This document shows, piece after piece, positions 5,829-12,788 of a stretch of DNA of 15,948 nucleotides. Position 1 is the stretch's first letter, and each line of letters opens with the position of its first letter. The position numbers were made by a program, and so were the translations under genes. A model generated the notes under the pieces. That model was not told the origin of the DNA and made no database searches. It saw nothing but the letters and a program-made list of their open reading frames with translations. This stretch comes from Sedimentisphaerales bacterium (GTDB lineage Bacteria > Planctomycetota > Phycisphaerae > Sedimentisphaerales > SG8-4), in assembly GCA_016932895.1 (NCBI GenBank), contig JAFGCA010000095.1:1-15948 (forward strand), read 5' to 3'.

Positions 5829-8351
5829 ATGGAACGCTTTCAGGACCACAGCGGTACAACGATTCTTGATACGATCGATCATTTCCGATTGGACGCCACT
5901 CGGAAGCTGGCTCCCTGTTCGCGAGCATCGATGGGGCAGTTCATGACACCGGCGACCATAGCGGCATTTATGGCATCGCTCTTCCGAGATACTGAGCAAG
6001 ACATCCTATTGCTCGATCCCGGCGCCGGTGTGGGAAGTCTCACTGCAGCATTCGTTAGCGAGATGAGCTCCCGCGCGATACATCCGAAGTGCATTGAGGC
6101 GCATGCATTTGAACTCGATCCCATCATGTCTGAATACCTCTCGTCCACACTGCGTGAGTGCCATCAATCGAGCCGCAAACATGGTATTCACTTTGCGGGA
6201 CATGCCTTTAAAGAGGATTTCGTTGAACAGGGCGTGGCCCTTCTCTGTGAGAGAGCCAGCTTGTTCGGTGATCAGCCAAGTGGCTTCAGCCATTGTATCA
6301 TGAACCCTCCCTACAGAAAGATTCGCAACGATTCAACGTACCGGTATCTGATTCGAAAGGTTGGGATCGAAACATCGAACCTTTATAGCGCCTTTATGGC
6401 GATTACCATCAAGCTGCTGAGGCCAGGTGGGGAACTAGTCGCGATTGTGCCCCGCAGCTTCTGCAACGGTACCTACTTCACCAGGTTCAGAGAACTGCTC
6501 CTGGCAAAAATGGCCATTCGTCAAGTACATGTCTTTGACACTCGAAACCAAGCCTTCAAGGACGATAACGTCTTGCAAGAGAATATCATCCTCCACGCTG
6601 TCAAAGGGATACGCCAGGAAAAGGTAACCATCACCTCGACAAGCGGGCCCGCCGACGAAGGGATGACCTGCCGTCAAGTGGATTTTGAGACCGTTGTCAA
6701 GCTCGGTGATCCAGACCGGTTTATTCATCTTGCAGTGCATGATTGCGACCAAATGGTCGTCGAGCGCATGAACGCATTCGAGTGCACACTTGCAGACTTA
6801 GGACTTGATGTGTGTACCGGGCCTGTCGTCGATTTTCGTCATCGGCCTGATATTCAAGAACAGGCATCCAATATAGCTTTCCCCCTTGTCTATCCTGGCC
6901 ATGCCAGTGACCACTTCGTCGCTTGGCCAAAACCAGAGGGGAAGAAACCAAATGCCATTAAAGAATCGAAATCCAGTCGTCCCTATCTGATGAGGAACGG
7001 ATGGTATGTCTTGACACGCCGTTTCAGCGCAAAAGAGGAACGCCGTCGTATCATTGCGATTCTGCACGACCCCAACCACGTTCCGGGAAGGAAAGTCGGA
7101 TTCGAAAACCATCTAAACGTCTATCACCGGCGAAATCAAGGCTTGGACCCAGTTCTGGCCAAAGGCTTGGCCGTCTATCTCAACTCCACCTTGGTCGATC
7201 TGTACTTCCGCCAGTTTTCTGGCCACACGCAGGTCAATGCATCCGATCTGAGGGGTTTGCGTTACCCCAACCCAAACGTTTTGCGCAGACTTGGCGATCG
7301 CGTAGCAGACGTCTTTCCCGATCAGAGGTCCATCGATAACATGATAGATGCGGAAATCGATATGAAGAAGAGGCGTTCCCCCAAACTCAATCCTGTAAGA
7401 ATTACGCAAAGAATCCAGGAGGCGCTGTCAATCTTAGTTGCTCTGGGCCTCCCAAAGGGACAGCGCAACCAACGATCAGCCTTGGCCTTGCTTGCTCTTC
7501 TTAACCTGAAGCCCTCCGACAAATGGAAAGACGCACAAGAACTCTTGATCGGCATAACTCCCATGATGGACTTTGCCAAGCAGTTCTACGGCAAGAATTA
7601 CGCACCCAATACGCGGGAGACATTCAGACGTCAGACCGTTCACCAATTCTTGCATGCAGGGATCGTGCGACAGAACCCCGACAAACCTGACCGCGAGCCC
7701 AACAGTCCAAAATTCTGCTATCAAATTGAGGCTGACACTCTTGCCTTGGTCAAGTATTTCGGAACCAAGAAATGGGATCCAGAGCTTGAGCGCTATCTGG
7801 AGATGCATGGGAGACTCGCTGATCGATATGCCAAGGAGAGGAAAATGCACAAGATTCCGCTGACCATCAACGGAAAGAAGCAAGTGCTCCTGGCTCCTGG
7901 GTCTCATAGCCAGCTGATCAAAGATATAATCAACCAGTTCGGCCCCCGGTATGCACCTCGAGCCAAGCTGTTATACGTTGGCGATACCGGCGAGAAGATG
8001 GTGCATTTTGACAAGAAATCGTTTGAGATGCTGGGCTTGAGGTTTGACAGCCACGGCAAATTCCCAGACGTAGTTCTCTATTTCGAGAAGAAGAATTGGC
8101 TTCTGCTCATTGAGTCAGTCACGAGTCACGGTCCTGTGGATGCAAAACGTCACTCCGAACTGGCGGTCTTGTTCGCTGCAAGCAAGGCTGACTTGGTCTT
8201 CGTTACCGCGTTTCCGGATCGGCAGACGATGGCAAAGTACCTGCCAGCCATAAGCTGGGAAACGGAAGTATGGGTCGCGGACGCTCCCACGCATTTGATC
8301 CATTTCAACGGGGAGCGTTTTCTGGGGCCCCATGAAACGAGAGTGAAATAA
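5829..8351 (+). CDS. Fused type II restriction-modification enzyme: Eco57I/M.PstI-like N6-adenine methyltransferase + BsuBI/PstI-like endonuclease
   Basis: One 840-residue protein with both halves of a restriction-modification system. Residues 1-~515 are a gamma-type N6-adenine methyltransferase: GQFMTP (36-41, motif X), LDPGAGVGSLTAAF (62-75, AdoMet motif I), NPPY (159-162, catalytic motif IV), then a target-recognition region ending near LRGLRYPNPNVLRRLGDRV. Residues ~520-840 match the whole BsuBI/PstI nuclease: LGITPMMDF-like IGITPMMDF (574-582), YAPNTRETFRRQTVHQF (591-607), YVGDTGEK (716-723), KFPDV (744-748), LIESVTSHGP (760-769), and the end THLIHFNGERFLGP. Family knowledge predicts PstI-like specificity (CTGCAG), unproven. 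In the PstI and BsuBI systems the two activities are separate genes. The ATG at 5829 is preferred over an in-frame TTG at 5742, which lies within the -10 box. Base composition is lower in GC than neighbours, which fits horizontal transfer. Confidence 0.92.
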   Translation: MERFQDHSGTTILDTIDHFRLDATRKLAPCSRASMGQFMTPATIAAFMASLFRDTEQDILLLDPGAGVGSLTAAFVSEMSSRAIHPKCIEAHAFELDPIMSEYLSSTLRECHQSSRKHGIHFAGHAFKEDFVEQGVALLCERASLFGDQPSGFSHCIMNPPYRKIRNDSTYRYLIRKVGIETSNLYSAFMAITIKLLRPGGELVAIVPRSFCNGTYFTRFRELLLAKMAIRQVHVFDTRNQAFKDDNVLQENIILHAVKGIRQEKVTITSTSGPADEGMTCRQVDFETVVKLGDPDRFIHLAVHDCDQMVVERMNAFECTLADLGLDVCTGPVVDFRHRPDIQEQASNIAFPLVYPGHASDHFVAWPKPEGKKPNAIKESKSSRPYLMRNGWYVLTRRFSAKEERRRIIAILHDPNHVPGRKVGFENHLNVYHRRNQGLDPVLAKGLAVYLNSTLVDLYFRQFSGHTQVNASDLRGLRYPNPNVLRRLGDRVADVFPDQRSIDNMIDAEIDMKKRRSPKLNPVRITQRIQEALSILVALGLPKGQRNQRSALALLALLNLKPSDKWKDAQELLIGITPMMDFAKQFYGKNYAPNTRETFRRQTVHQFLHAGIVRQNPDKPDREPNSPKFCYQIEADTLALVKYFGTKKWDPELERYLEMHGRLADRYAKERKMHKIPLTINGKKQVLLAPGSHSQLIKDIINQFGPRYAPRAKLLYVGDTGEKMVHFDKKSFEMLGLRFDSHGKFPDVVLYFEKKNWLLLIESVTSHGPVDAKRHSELAVLFAASKADLVFVTAFPDRQTMAKYLPAISWETEVWVADAPTHLIHFNGERFLGPHETRVK

Positions 8352-8372
8352 CGGCAAGCAGAGACGGATTGT

Positions 8373-9002
8373 ATGATCGCCCGAATCGAAGGAAAACTCA
8401 TTCATCTCGATACGGAAAGCGCCCTGGTGCAGGTCGGCTCGATCGCCTACGAGGTCATGCTGCCCGGCTATTGCATCGACGCTCTCTCGGGGCAGTTGAA
8501 TGCGGAGATCAGCCTCCGCACGATGGAGTATTACGAGGGCACGCTGGGCGGGGGCAACCTGATCCCGCGTATGGTCGGCTTCCTCACGTCGGCCGAACGA
8601 GACTTCTTCACCCGGTTCATCAGCGTCAAGGGCATGGGCATCAAGAAGGGCCTGCGGGCGCTGAACATCCCGATCGCCAACATCGCCGCCGCTATCGAGA
8701 ACGGGGATGAGAAAACGCTGCTCTCACTGCCGGCCGTCGGGAAACGCATGAGCCAGCAGATCATCGCCGAGCTCAAGGGCAAGCTCCAGGCGTTCGCCGC
8801 CGGAGCCGAGCCGGCCGGCACCGCCCGGGCCGAGTTCAGGCCCTTCCAGGCCGAGGCGCTGGAAATCCTTATCGCCTGGGGCGAAAAGCGAAACGAGATC
8901 ATGGAACTGATCGAGCTGGCCTGCCAGAGGCACCCGAACGTCAACACCGCCGAAGCCCTCGTCCCCCTCGTCTACCGCCTCAAACAAGGCGTCGAAGTCT
9001 GA
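8373..9002 (+). CDS. ruvA: Holliday junction branch migration protein RuvA
   Basis: RuvA is the tetrameric junction-binding subunit that loads the RuvB motor. The 209-residue product has the N-terminal OB domain (MIARIEGKLIHLDTESALVQ), two helix-hairpin-helix motifs (VKGMGIKKGLRAL, 85-97; LPAVGKRMSQQIIAELKG, 119-136), a flexible linker of about 20 residues rich in Ala/Gly/Pro, and domain III (FQAEALEILIAWG onward) that contacts RuvB. The segment EGTLGGGNLIPRMVGF between the OB acidic-pin region and the HhH motifs fits the planctomycete-like style of this locus. It starts 21 nt after the R-M stop with a weak ribosome binding site and no clear promoter, so it probably depends on read-through from the R-M transcript. 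A dcm remnant starts immediately at its stop codon. Confidence 0.95.
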   Translation: MIARIEGKLIHLDTESALVQVGSIAYEVMLPGYCIDALSGQLNAEISLRTMEYYEGTLGGGNLIPRMVGFLTSAERDFFTRFISVKGMGIKKGLRALNIPIANIAAAIENGDEKTLLSLPAVGKRMSQQIIAELKGKLQAFAAGAEPAGTARAEFRPFQAEALEILIAWGEKRNEIMELIELACQRHPNVNTAEALVPLVYRLKQGVEV

Positions 9003-9207
9003 ACGAGTGGAACAGACAATCTCAGTGCGCGAGGCGGCTACGCTCCAGACGTTTCCTCCGATGTACCGGTTTCGGACGGGCCACATGGACCCAGTCTGCG
9101 AACTGATTGGGAACGCCGTGCCACCGCGATTCGCGAAGATTGCGGGGAGGCAGATACGCAGAAGCATGGAGGACCACAGTGGGGCACTGGCCCGGAAAAG
9201 CCGATAA
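9003..9207 (+). pseudogene. C5-cytosine DNA methyltransferase (Dcm-type), C-terminal remnant
   Basis: In the frame beginning at 9001 the sequence reads ERVEQTISVREAATLQTF, the conserved start of the C-terminal segment, followed by ELIGNAVPPRFAKIAG, motif X. Together these are the last ~65 residues of a cytosine-5 methyltransferase. All preceding motifs are absent, including motif I, the catalytic PCQ loop and the target-recognition domain; upstream bases are ruvA in another frame. The similarity begins within a base or two of the ruvA stop, marking a sharp recombination or deletion junction. A GTG at 9007 could be read as a start but the product would be inactive. The frame ends at a TAA at 9205-9207, overlapping vsr by 29 nt. 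Confidence 0.8.
9168..9172 (+). promoter_or_regulatory. Ribosome binding site fixing the vsr start
   Basis: GGAGG, 6 nt before the GTG at 9179. It lies within the dcm remnant and selects this GTG over the ATG at 9107, which would add about 24 residues unlike any Vsr N-terminus. Confidence 0.65.
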
Positions 9208-9637
9208 GCAAAGCACCACGTTCGGCAACCTGACACGATCGCAACTTATGAAGCGTGTGCGGAGTTCGGGCAACAAAACAACGGAAGTGGCGATGGCTCG
9301 CTTGCTTCGCAAAGCCGGGCTTTCAGGTTGGCGGCGGCATTTGCCACTCCCGGGCAAGCCCGACTTCGCTTGGCCGAAACAGAAAGTCGCCCTTTTCGTG
9401 GACGGCTGCTTCTGGCACGAGCACCAGTGCGGTAAGAACGTGACGCCCAACACCAACCCCGTCGAATGGCGAAACAAGATTGAAGCCAATCAACGGCGGG
9501 ACCGCCGAGTCGCGCGGCAACTTCGATCAAAAGGCTGGGCCGTCATCCGGATTTGGGAATGCCGGTTGAGGAAACCTCCGCAACAACGTCTTGCACGCGT
9601 AGCACAAACGTTGGCACGAGCACAAGCAGCTAAGTGA
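9179..9637 (+). CDS. vsr: Very short patch repair (Vsr) DNA mismatch endonuclease
   Basis: Vsr nicks next to T:G mismatches formed when 5-methylcytosine deaminates, starting repair that offsets the mutagenic effect of a cytosine methyltransferase. The 152-residue product keeps the family layout: LTRSQLMKRVRSSGNKTTE (18-36), GKPDFAWP with catalytic-type D62, FVDGCFWH (73-80) with W79 and H80, and IWECRLR (125-131). The four zinc ligands of E. coli Vsr (C66, H71, C73, C117) are matched by C77, H82, C84 and C128. Length is normal. It starts inside the C-terminal part of a dcm gene in another frame, as vsr overlaps dcm in E. coli, but here the methyltransferase is only a remnant. Probably a functional orphan, unless another cytosine methyltransferase exists elsewhere in the genome. 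Confidence 0.92.
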   Translation: MGHWPGKADKQSTTFGNLTRSQLMKRVRSSGNKTTEVAMARLLRKAGLSGWRRHLPLPGKPDFAWPKQKVALFVDGCFWHEHQCGKNVTPNTNPVEWRNKIEANQRRDRRVARQLRSKGWAVIRIWECRLRKPPQQRLARVAQTLARAQAAK

Positions 9638-9652
9638 TCGAATGCGCCGGGG

Positions 9653-9685
9653 CTGCCGCCCGCGCCCACGGCAGGCGGGCGGCAG
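9653..9685 (+). other. Perfect 11-bp stem hairpin between vsr and ruvB
   Basis: CTGCCGCCCGC (9653-9663) and GCGGGCGGCAG (9675-9685) are exact reverse complements around an 11-nt loop. A competing stem, GGCGG with CCGCC, spans about 9679-9700. No T-run follows, so this is not a classic intrinsic terminator; a REP-like palindrome or a weak terminator for vsr is possible. The remainder of the 168-bp gap holds a TTGAAC (9772-9777) that could be a -35 for ruvB, but no convincing -10. Confidence 0.45.
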
Positions 9686-9805
9686 ACATCTGTCCGCCGG
9701 TCGGGTGGTTGGCACGGGGGCTTCTGACATCGCTGGCCCTGGCTTATGGGCGCGATAGCACCAGCCGAGACTTGAACTTTGGCGAAAGATGTGTAAGCTC
9801 TTGGT

Positions 9806-10846
9806 ATGGCTATAGGTAGAGTTATCAGTGGACAGTCCCTCGGCGAGGCTGAGGAGACCTTCAATACGGCGTTGCGACCCGAGCACCTCGACGAGTGCGT
9901 GGGGCAGCGCAACGTGCGGGAGAAGATCGCCATCGCGATCGAGGCGGCCACGCAGCGGGGCGAGCCGCTGGAGCACATTCTCTTTTACGGCCCGCCGGGA
10001 TTGGGCAAGACCACGCTGGCCCACGTCGTCGCCAACGAGATGGGGGCGCGAATCCGCTGCAGCTCCGGGCCGGCAATGGTGAAGGCCGGAGACGTGATGG
10101 GCATGCTCAGCAACATCAGCACCGGCGACGTGCTCTTTATCGATGAAATCCACCGGCTCAGCACGCCGGTCGAGGAGTTCATCTATCCGGCGATGGAGGA
10201 CTTCAAGGTCGATTACACCGTGGACAGCGGGCTGCACGCCAAAACGATCAACTTCCCGCTCAAGCGGTTTACGCTCATCGGCGCCACGACGCGGGCCGGA
10301 CTGCTCAGCGCGCCGCTGCGCAGCCGGTTCGGCATGCTCTACCACCTCGATTTCTACGATACGCGGGAGCTGACCGAAATCCTCGGCCGTTCGGCGCGAT
10401 TGCTGAAGCTCGAGTGCCAGGACGGAACGCTGGAACTGATTGCGGACCGCTCGCGCGGCACGCCGCGGATCGCCAACCGCCTGCTCAAGCGCGTCCGCGA
10501 CTATGCCCAGGTCAAGGGCTCCGGCGTGCTCAGTCCCGAGATTGTCGAGAACGCCCTGAAGATGGAGCAGATCGACGCGCTGGGCCTGGATCCGCTGGAT
10601 CGGGCCGTTCTCAAGGCGCTGGCCGACATCTACGACGGCGGCCCGGCCGGCATCGAGGCCATCGCCGCCACCCTCGGAGAGGAACGCGACACGCTTGAAG
10701 ACGTCGTCGAACCTTACCTGCTGCAAATCGGCTTCCTGCGCCGCACCAAGCGCGGACGCGAGATCACACCGCAGGCGCGGGACCACCTCGGCCTGAACCC
10801 CCGCCCCAGAAAACACACGACCGACCCGCCTGCGTTGTTCGATTGA
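9806..10846 (+). CDS. ruvB: Holliday junction branch migration helicase RuvB
   Basis: RuvB is the hexameric AAA+ ATPase that drives branch migration with RuvA. In 346 residues: the N-terminal ISGQ...RPEHLDECVGQ segment, Walker A GPPGLGKTT (62-70), Walker B LFIDEIH (110-116), sensor 1 GATTRAG (159-165), the PLRSRFG arginine-finger segment (170-176), sensor 2 GTPRIANRLLKRVRDYA (218-234), and the winged-helix end IGFLRRTKRGREIT (308-321). All key residues are present. The ATG at 9806 gives the canonical MAIxRxISG N-terminus; no good ribosome binding site is visible. It lies 168 bp after vsr and 0.8 kb from ruvA, whereas the two are usually adjacent; it may need its own promoter or read-through from vsr. 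Confidence 0.97.
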   Translation: MAIGRVISGQSLGEAEETFNTALRPEHLDECVGQRNVREKIAIAIEAATQRGEPLEHILFYGPPGLGKTTLAHVVANEMGARIRCSSGPAMVKAGDVMGMLSNISTGDVLFIDEIHRLSTPVEEFIYPAMEDFKVDYTVDSGLHAKTINFPLKRFTLIGATTRAGLLSAPLRSRFGMLYHLDFYDTRELTEILGRSARLLKLECQDGTLELIADRSRGTPRIANRLLKRVRDYAQVKGSGVLSPEIVENALKMEQIDALGLDPLDRAVLKALADIYDGGPAGIEAIAATLGEERDTLEDVVEPYLLQIGFLRRTKRGREITPQARDHLGLNPRPRKHTTDPPALFD

Positions 10847-10919
10847 GGTCGAGGCGGCCCAATCCCGCACCCTGCCGATATCAGGAAATCCGTAACCGGC
10901 GACGTGTTTGGTTATATTT

Positions 10920-10948
10920 CTGGATTCGCAGGCCCGGGTGGGTATAGA
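10920..10948 (+). promoter_or_regulatory. Weak candidate promoter for the glycosyltransferase
   Basis: TATAGA (10943-10948, within TATAGAAT) with a poor -35 (CTGGAT, 10920-10925) at 17 bp. It lies about 70 nt before the ATG at 11019. Low confidence. Confidence 0.25.
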
Positions 10949-10968
10949 ATGGTCGGATGGGACGCAGA

Positions 10969-11012
10969 GGTTGCATCCCGCTTATGCGTTGTACCGGGAG
11001 TCGGTTGCATCC
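10969..11012 (+). repeat. Direct repeat pair upstream of the glycosyltransferase start
   Basis: GGTTGCATCC occurs at 10969-10978 and 11003-11012, 34 bp apart (about three helical turns). It ends 6 nt before the ATG. It could be an operator pair or chance. Confidence 0.3.
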
Positions 11013-11018
11013 GCGGCC

Positions 11019-12071
11019 ATGAAAATATTGTTTGGCGTATTTGACTGGGGTCTGGGCCACGCCACCAGGGACGTGCCTCTGATTGCCGAGCTTCTGCGGG
11101 AAAACGAGGTCCACATCCTCTCGACCGGCAGGGCCCTGGAACTGTTGCAGGGCCACTTCGGTGACAGGTGCACGTATTACAGCGTGCGCAGCATCTATCC
11201 GCCCTACACGCGTACGCGGCTGTTCAAGCTGAAATTCTCCGTTTCGGTCCCGAAAATGATGCGGACGCTCAAGCGGGCGTGCCGACGATCCCGGCGAATC
11301 ATCCGCACGGGCTTCGACATCGTCATCTCCGACTGCCGGTACGACGTCTACGACCGGCCCGAAAACTCGTATCTGATCAACCACCAGTTGCGGTTCAAGA
11401 CCCCGGTCGGGGCCGAGCGCGTGCTCGAGCGCTGGCTCGCCTCGCGCATGCGCAAATACCGGTACGTCTTCGTGCCCGATTACGAACAGAACAGCCTGAC
11501 CGGACTGCTCTCCCACGGCTTGCGCTACATTCCCCGGGAGAAAGTCAAGTACATCGGCATTCTGTCCCACCTGCGCAAGCAGGAGGTGCCTCAGGACATC
11601 GACTACTTCATCTCCCTGTCGGGGCCCGAGCCGCAGAGGACCGTGCTGGAGCGACAGGTCCTGGCCCAGGCGGCGCAGTTGCCGGGGCCGGTGGTGATCG
11701 CCGGCGGCAAACCGAACGGGGCGCCGAAGGATCGCAGCGAGAACGTGGAGTACCACAGCTTCCTGGACGCCGACCGGCAGGAGGCCGTCATGAACCGGGC
11801 CAAGTTCATCATCACGCGGTCCGGGTATACGACGATCATGGAACTAGCCGAATTAGGCAAGGCACGGGTCCTGCTGCTGCCCACGCCCGGACAGACCGAG
11901 CAGGAATATCTCGCCGATTATTACGAGCAGCAGAAGTACTTTCACCACGTCAGTCAATACCGGCTGCGCCTGGTCGACGACATTGCCACGGCCCGAAAGT
12001 TCCGGGGCTTCGACCCGCCCTGGAAGACGAAGGATTCCGTCGACCGATTCATGAATATTCTCTACTCGTGA
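11019..12071 (+). CDS. MurG-like GT-B glycosyltransferase
   Basis: A 350-residue protein with the GT-B layout of MurG/GT28-like enzymes. The N-terminal domain opens KILFGVFDWGLGHATRD, with the glycine-rich G-x-GHATR loop (11-17) that usually faces acceptor and phosphates. The C-terminal domain has the nucleotide-sugar pocket: VVIAGGKPNG (225-234), ITRSGYTTIMELAELGKA (265-282) and LPTPGQTEQEYLA (287-299). No membrane helix; basic clusters such as RACRRSRRIIR (86-96) suggest peripheral membrane contact. The start at 11019 was chosen because the fold begins there, although the frame is open from 10908; the ribosome binding site is weak. The donor and acceptor cannot be told from sequence. The gene ends tail-to-tail with the PAP2_C gene, overlapping by 10 nt. 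Confidence 0.82.
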   Translation: MKILFGVFDWGLGHATRDVPLIAELLRENEVHILSTGRALELLQGHFGDRCTYYSVRSIYPPYTRTRLFKLKFSVSVPKMMRTLKRACRRSRRIIRTGFDIVISDCRYDVYDRPENSYLINHQLRFKTPVGAERVLERWLASRMRKYRYVFVPDYEQNSLTGLLSHGLRYIPREKVKYIGILSHLRKQEVPQDIDYFISLSGPEPQRTVLERQVLAQAAQLPGPVVIAGGKPNGAPKDRSENVEYHSFLDADRQEAVMNRAKFIITRSGYTTIMELAELGKARVLLLPTPGQTEQEYLADYYEQQKYFHHVSQYRLRLVDDIATARKFRGFDPPWKTKDSVDRFMNILYS

Positions 12072-12787
12072 AACGTCGCGTCGATCTTCTTCGTCAGAGC
12101 GCAGCCCATCCGGTAGGAACAGTAGGTGATGAAAAACGCACCGAAGACATCGATGCTGTAATGCAGATGCATGGCCAGCACGGTGAACGCCATGATGAGC
12201 GAGCCCGCCAGAAACACCCACCGCAGGGCGCTGTGCCTGAACAGGAAGAACCCCAGAAACGGAATGGCCGTGTGCCCGGAAAAGAACATATCGTTCTGGA
12301 AACTGAGGTGCTGGCAAATCCAGGGAAAATCCGCCCGGATGGCATCCGAGGGGGTCTGGAGGTGCGTAAACAGAATGAAAACGGACCGCAACATCACCAG
12401 CAGGCTGAATTGGCTGGCGACGAAGTGAAACGTGCGAATGTGAAAGACCAGGGGCGAGATAAACAAGGCGCAGACGAGCAGAATGTAGCCGTAGACGAAA
12501 AGCGGGCTCAAATCGAAGGGACCGAAATGGTCCAGGATCAGGTCGGGAATATCGGGCCCCTCCGTCGCCGAGACGTACACGCCGCAATGATAGTCCAGAT
12601 ACGTCGCCATGACGATCAAAACCAGCGACGAGGCGTTCAGGTACCGGTATTCGAGGAACTCCCGGACCCACGCGTGAAACCCTTCCCGAAAATACGCCTT
12701 GAGTCCCAAGGCCCGCCGGGTGACTCCGGATACCCGACGGGATGGATCGTCGGCCGGTGTTGTCGATCGTCGCTCGGCTTCCTGCAT
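12062..12787 (-). CDS. PAP2_C (sphingomyelin-synthase-like) membrane phosphotransferase
   Basis: A 241-residue integral membrane protein with about six hydrophobic segments and a charged N-terminus of about 45 residues. It carries the three conserved blocks of sphingomyelin-synthase-type PAP2 enzymes: LRSVFILFTHLQTP (133-146), NDMFFSGHT (165-173) and HLHYSIDVFGAFFITY (207-222). The presumed catalytic triad is H172, H209 and D213. Eukaryotic relatives move a phospho-head group from a phospholipid to ceramide; bacterial members may do related head-group transfer or act as lipid phosphatases, and the substrate here is unknown. The ATG lies one base after the recO stop (TGACATG) with AAGGA upstream, so it is translated as the last gene of the minus-strand operon. 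Confidence 0.8.
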   Translation of the reverse strand: MQEAERRSTTPADDPSRRVSGVTRRALGLKAYFREGFHAWVREFLEYRYLNASSLVLIVMATYLDYHCGVYVSATEGPDIPDLILDHFGPFDLSPLFVYGYILLVCALFISPLVFHIRTFHFVASQFSLLVMLRSVFILFTHLQTPSDAIRADFPWICQHLSFQNDMFFSGHTAIPFLGFFLFRHSALRWVFLAGSLIMAFTVLAMHLHYSIDVFGAFFITYCSYRMGCALTKKIDATFHE

Positions 12788-12788
12788 G

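Noticed and set aside
6043..6048. CTGCAG site within the R-M gene as an autoregulatory site
   Set aside because: It lies well inside the coding region and other CTGCAG sites occur in the window (for example in ruvB); none is in the R-M promoter or leader.
9527..10870. 447-codon minus-strand open frame
   Set aside because: Covers the 3' end of vsr, the intergenic gap and all of ruvB in antisense; no family resemblance.
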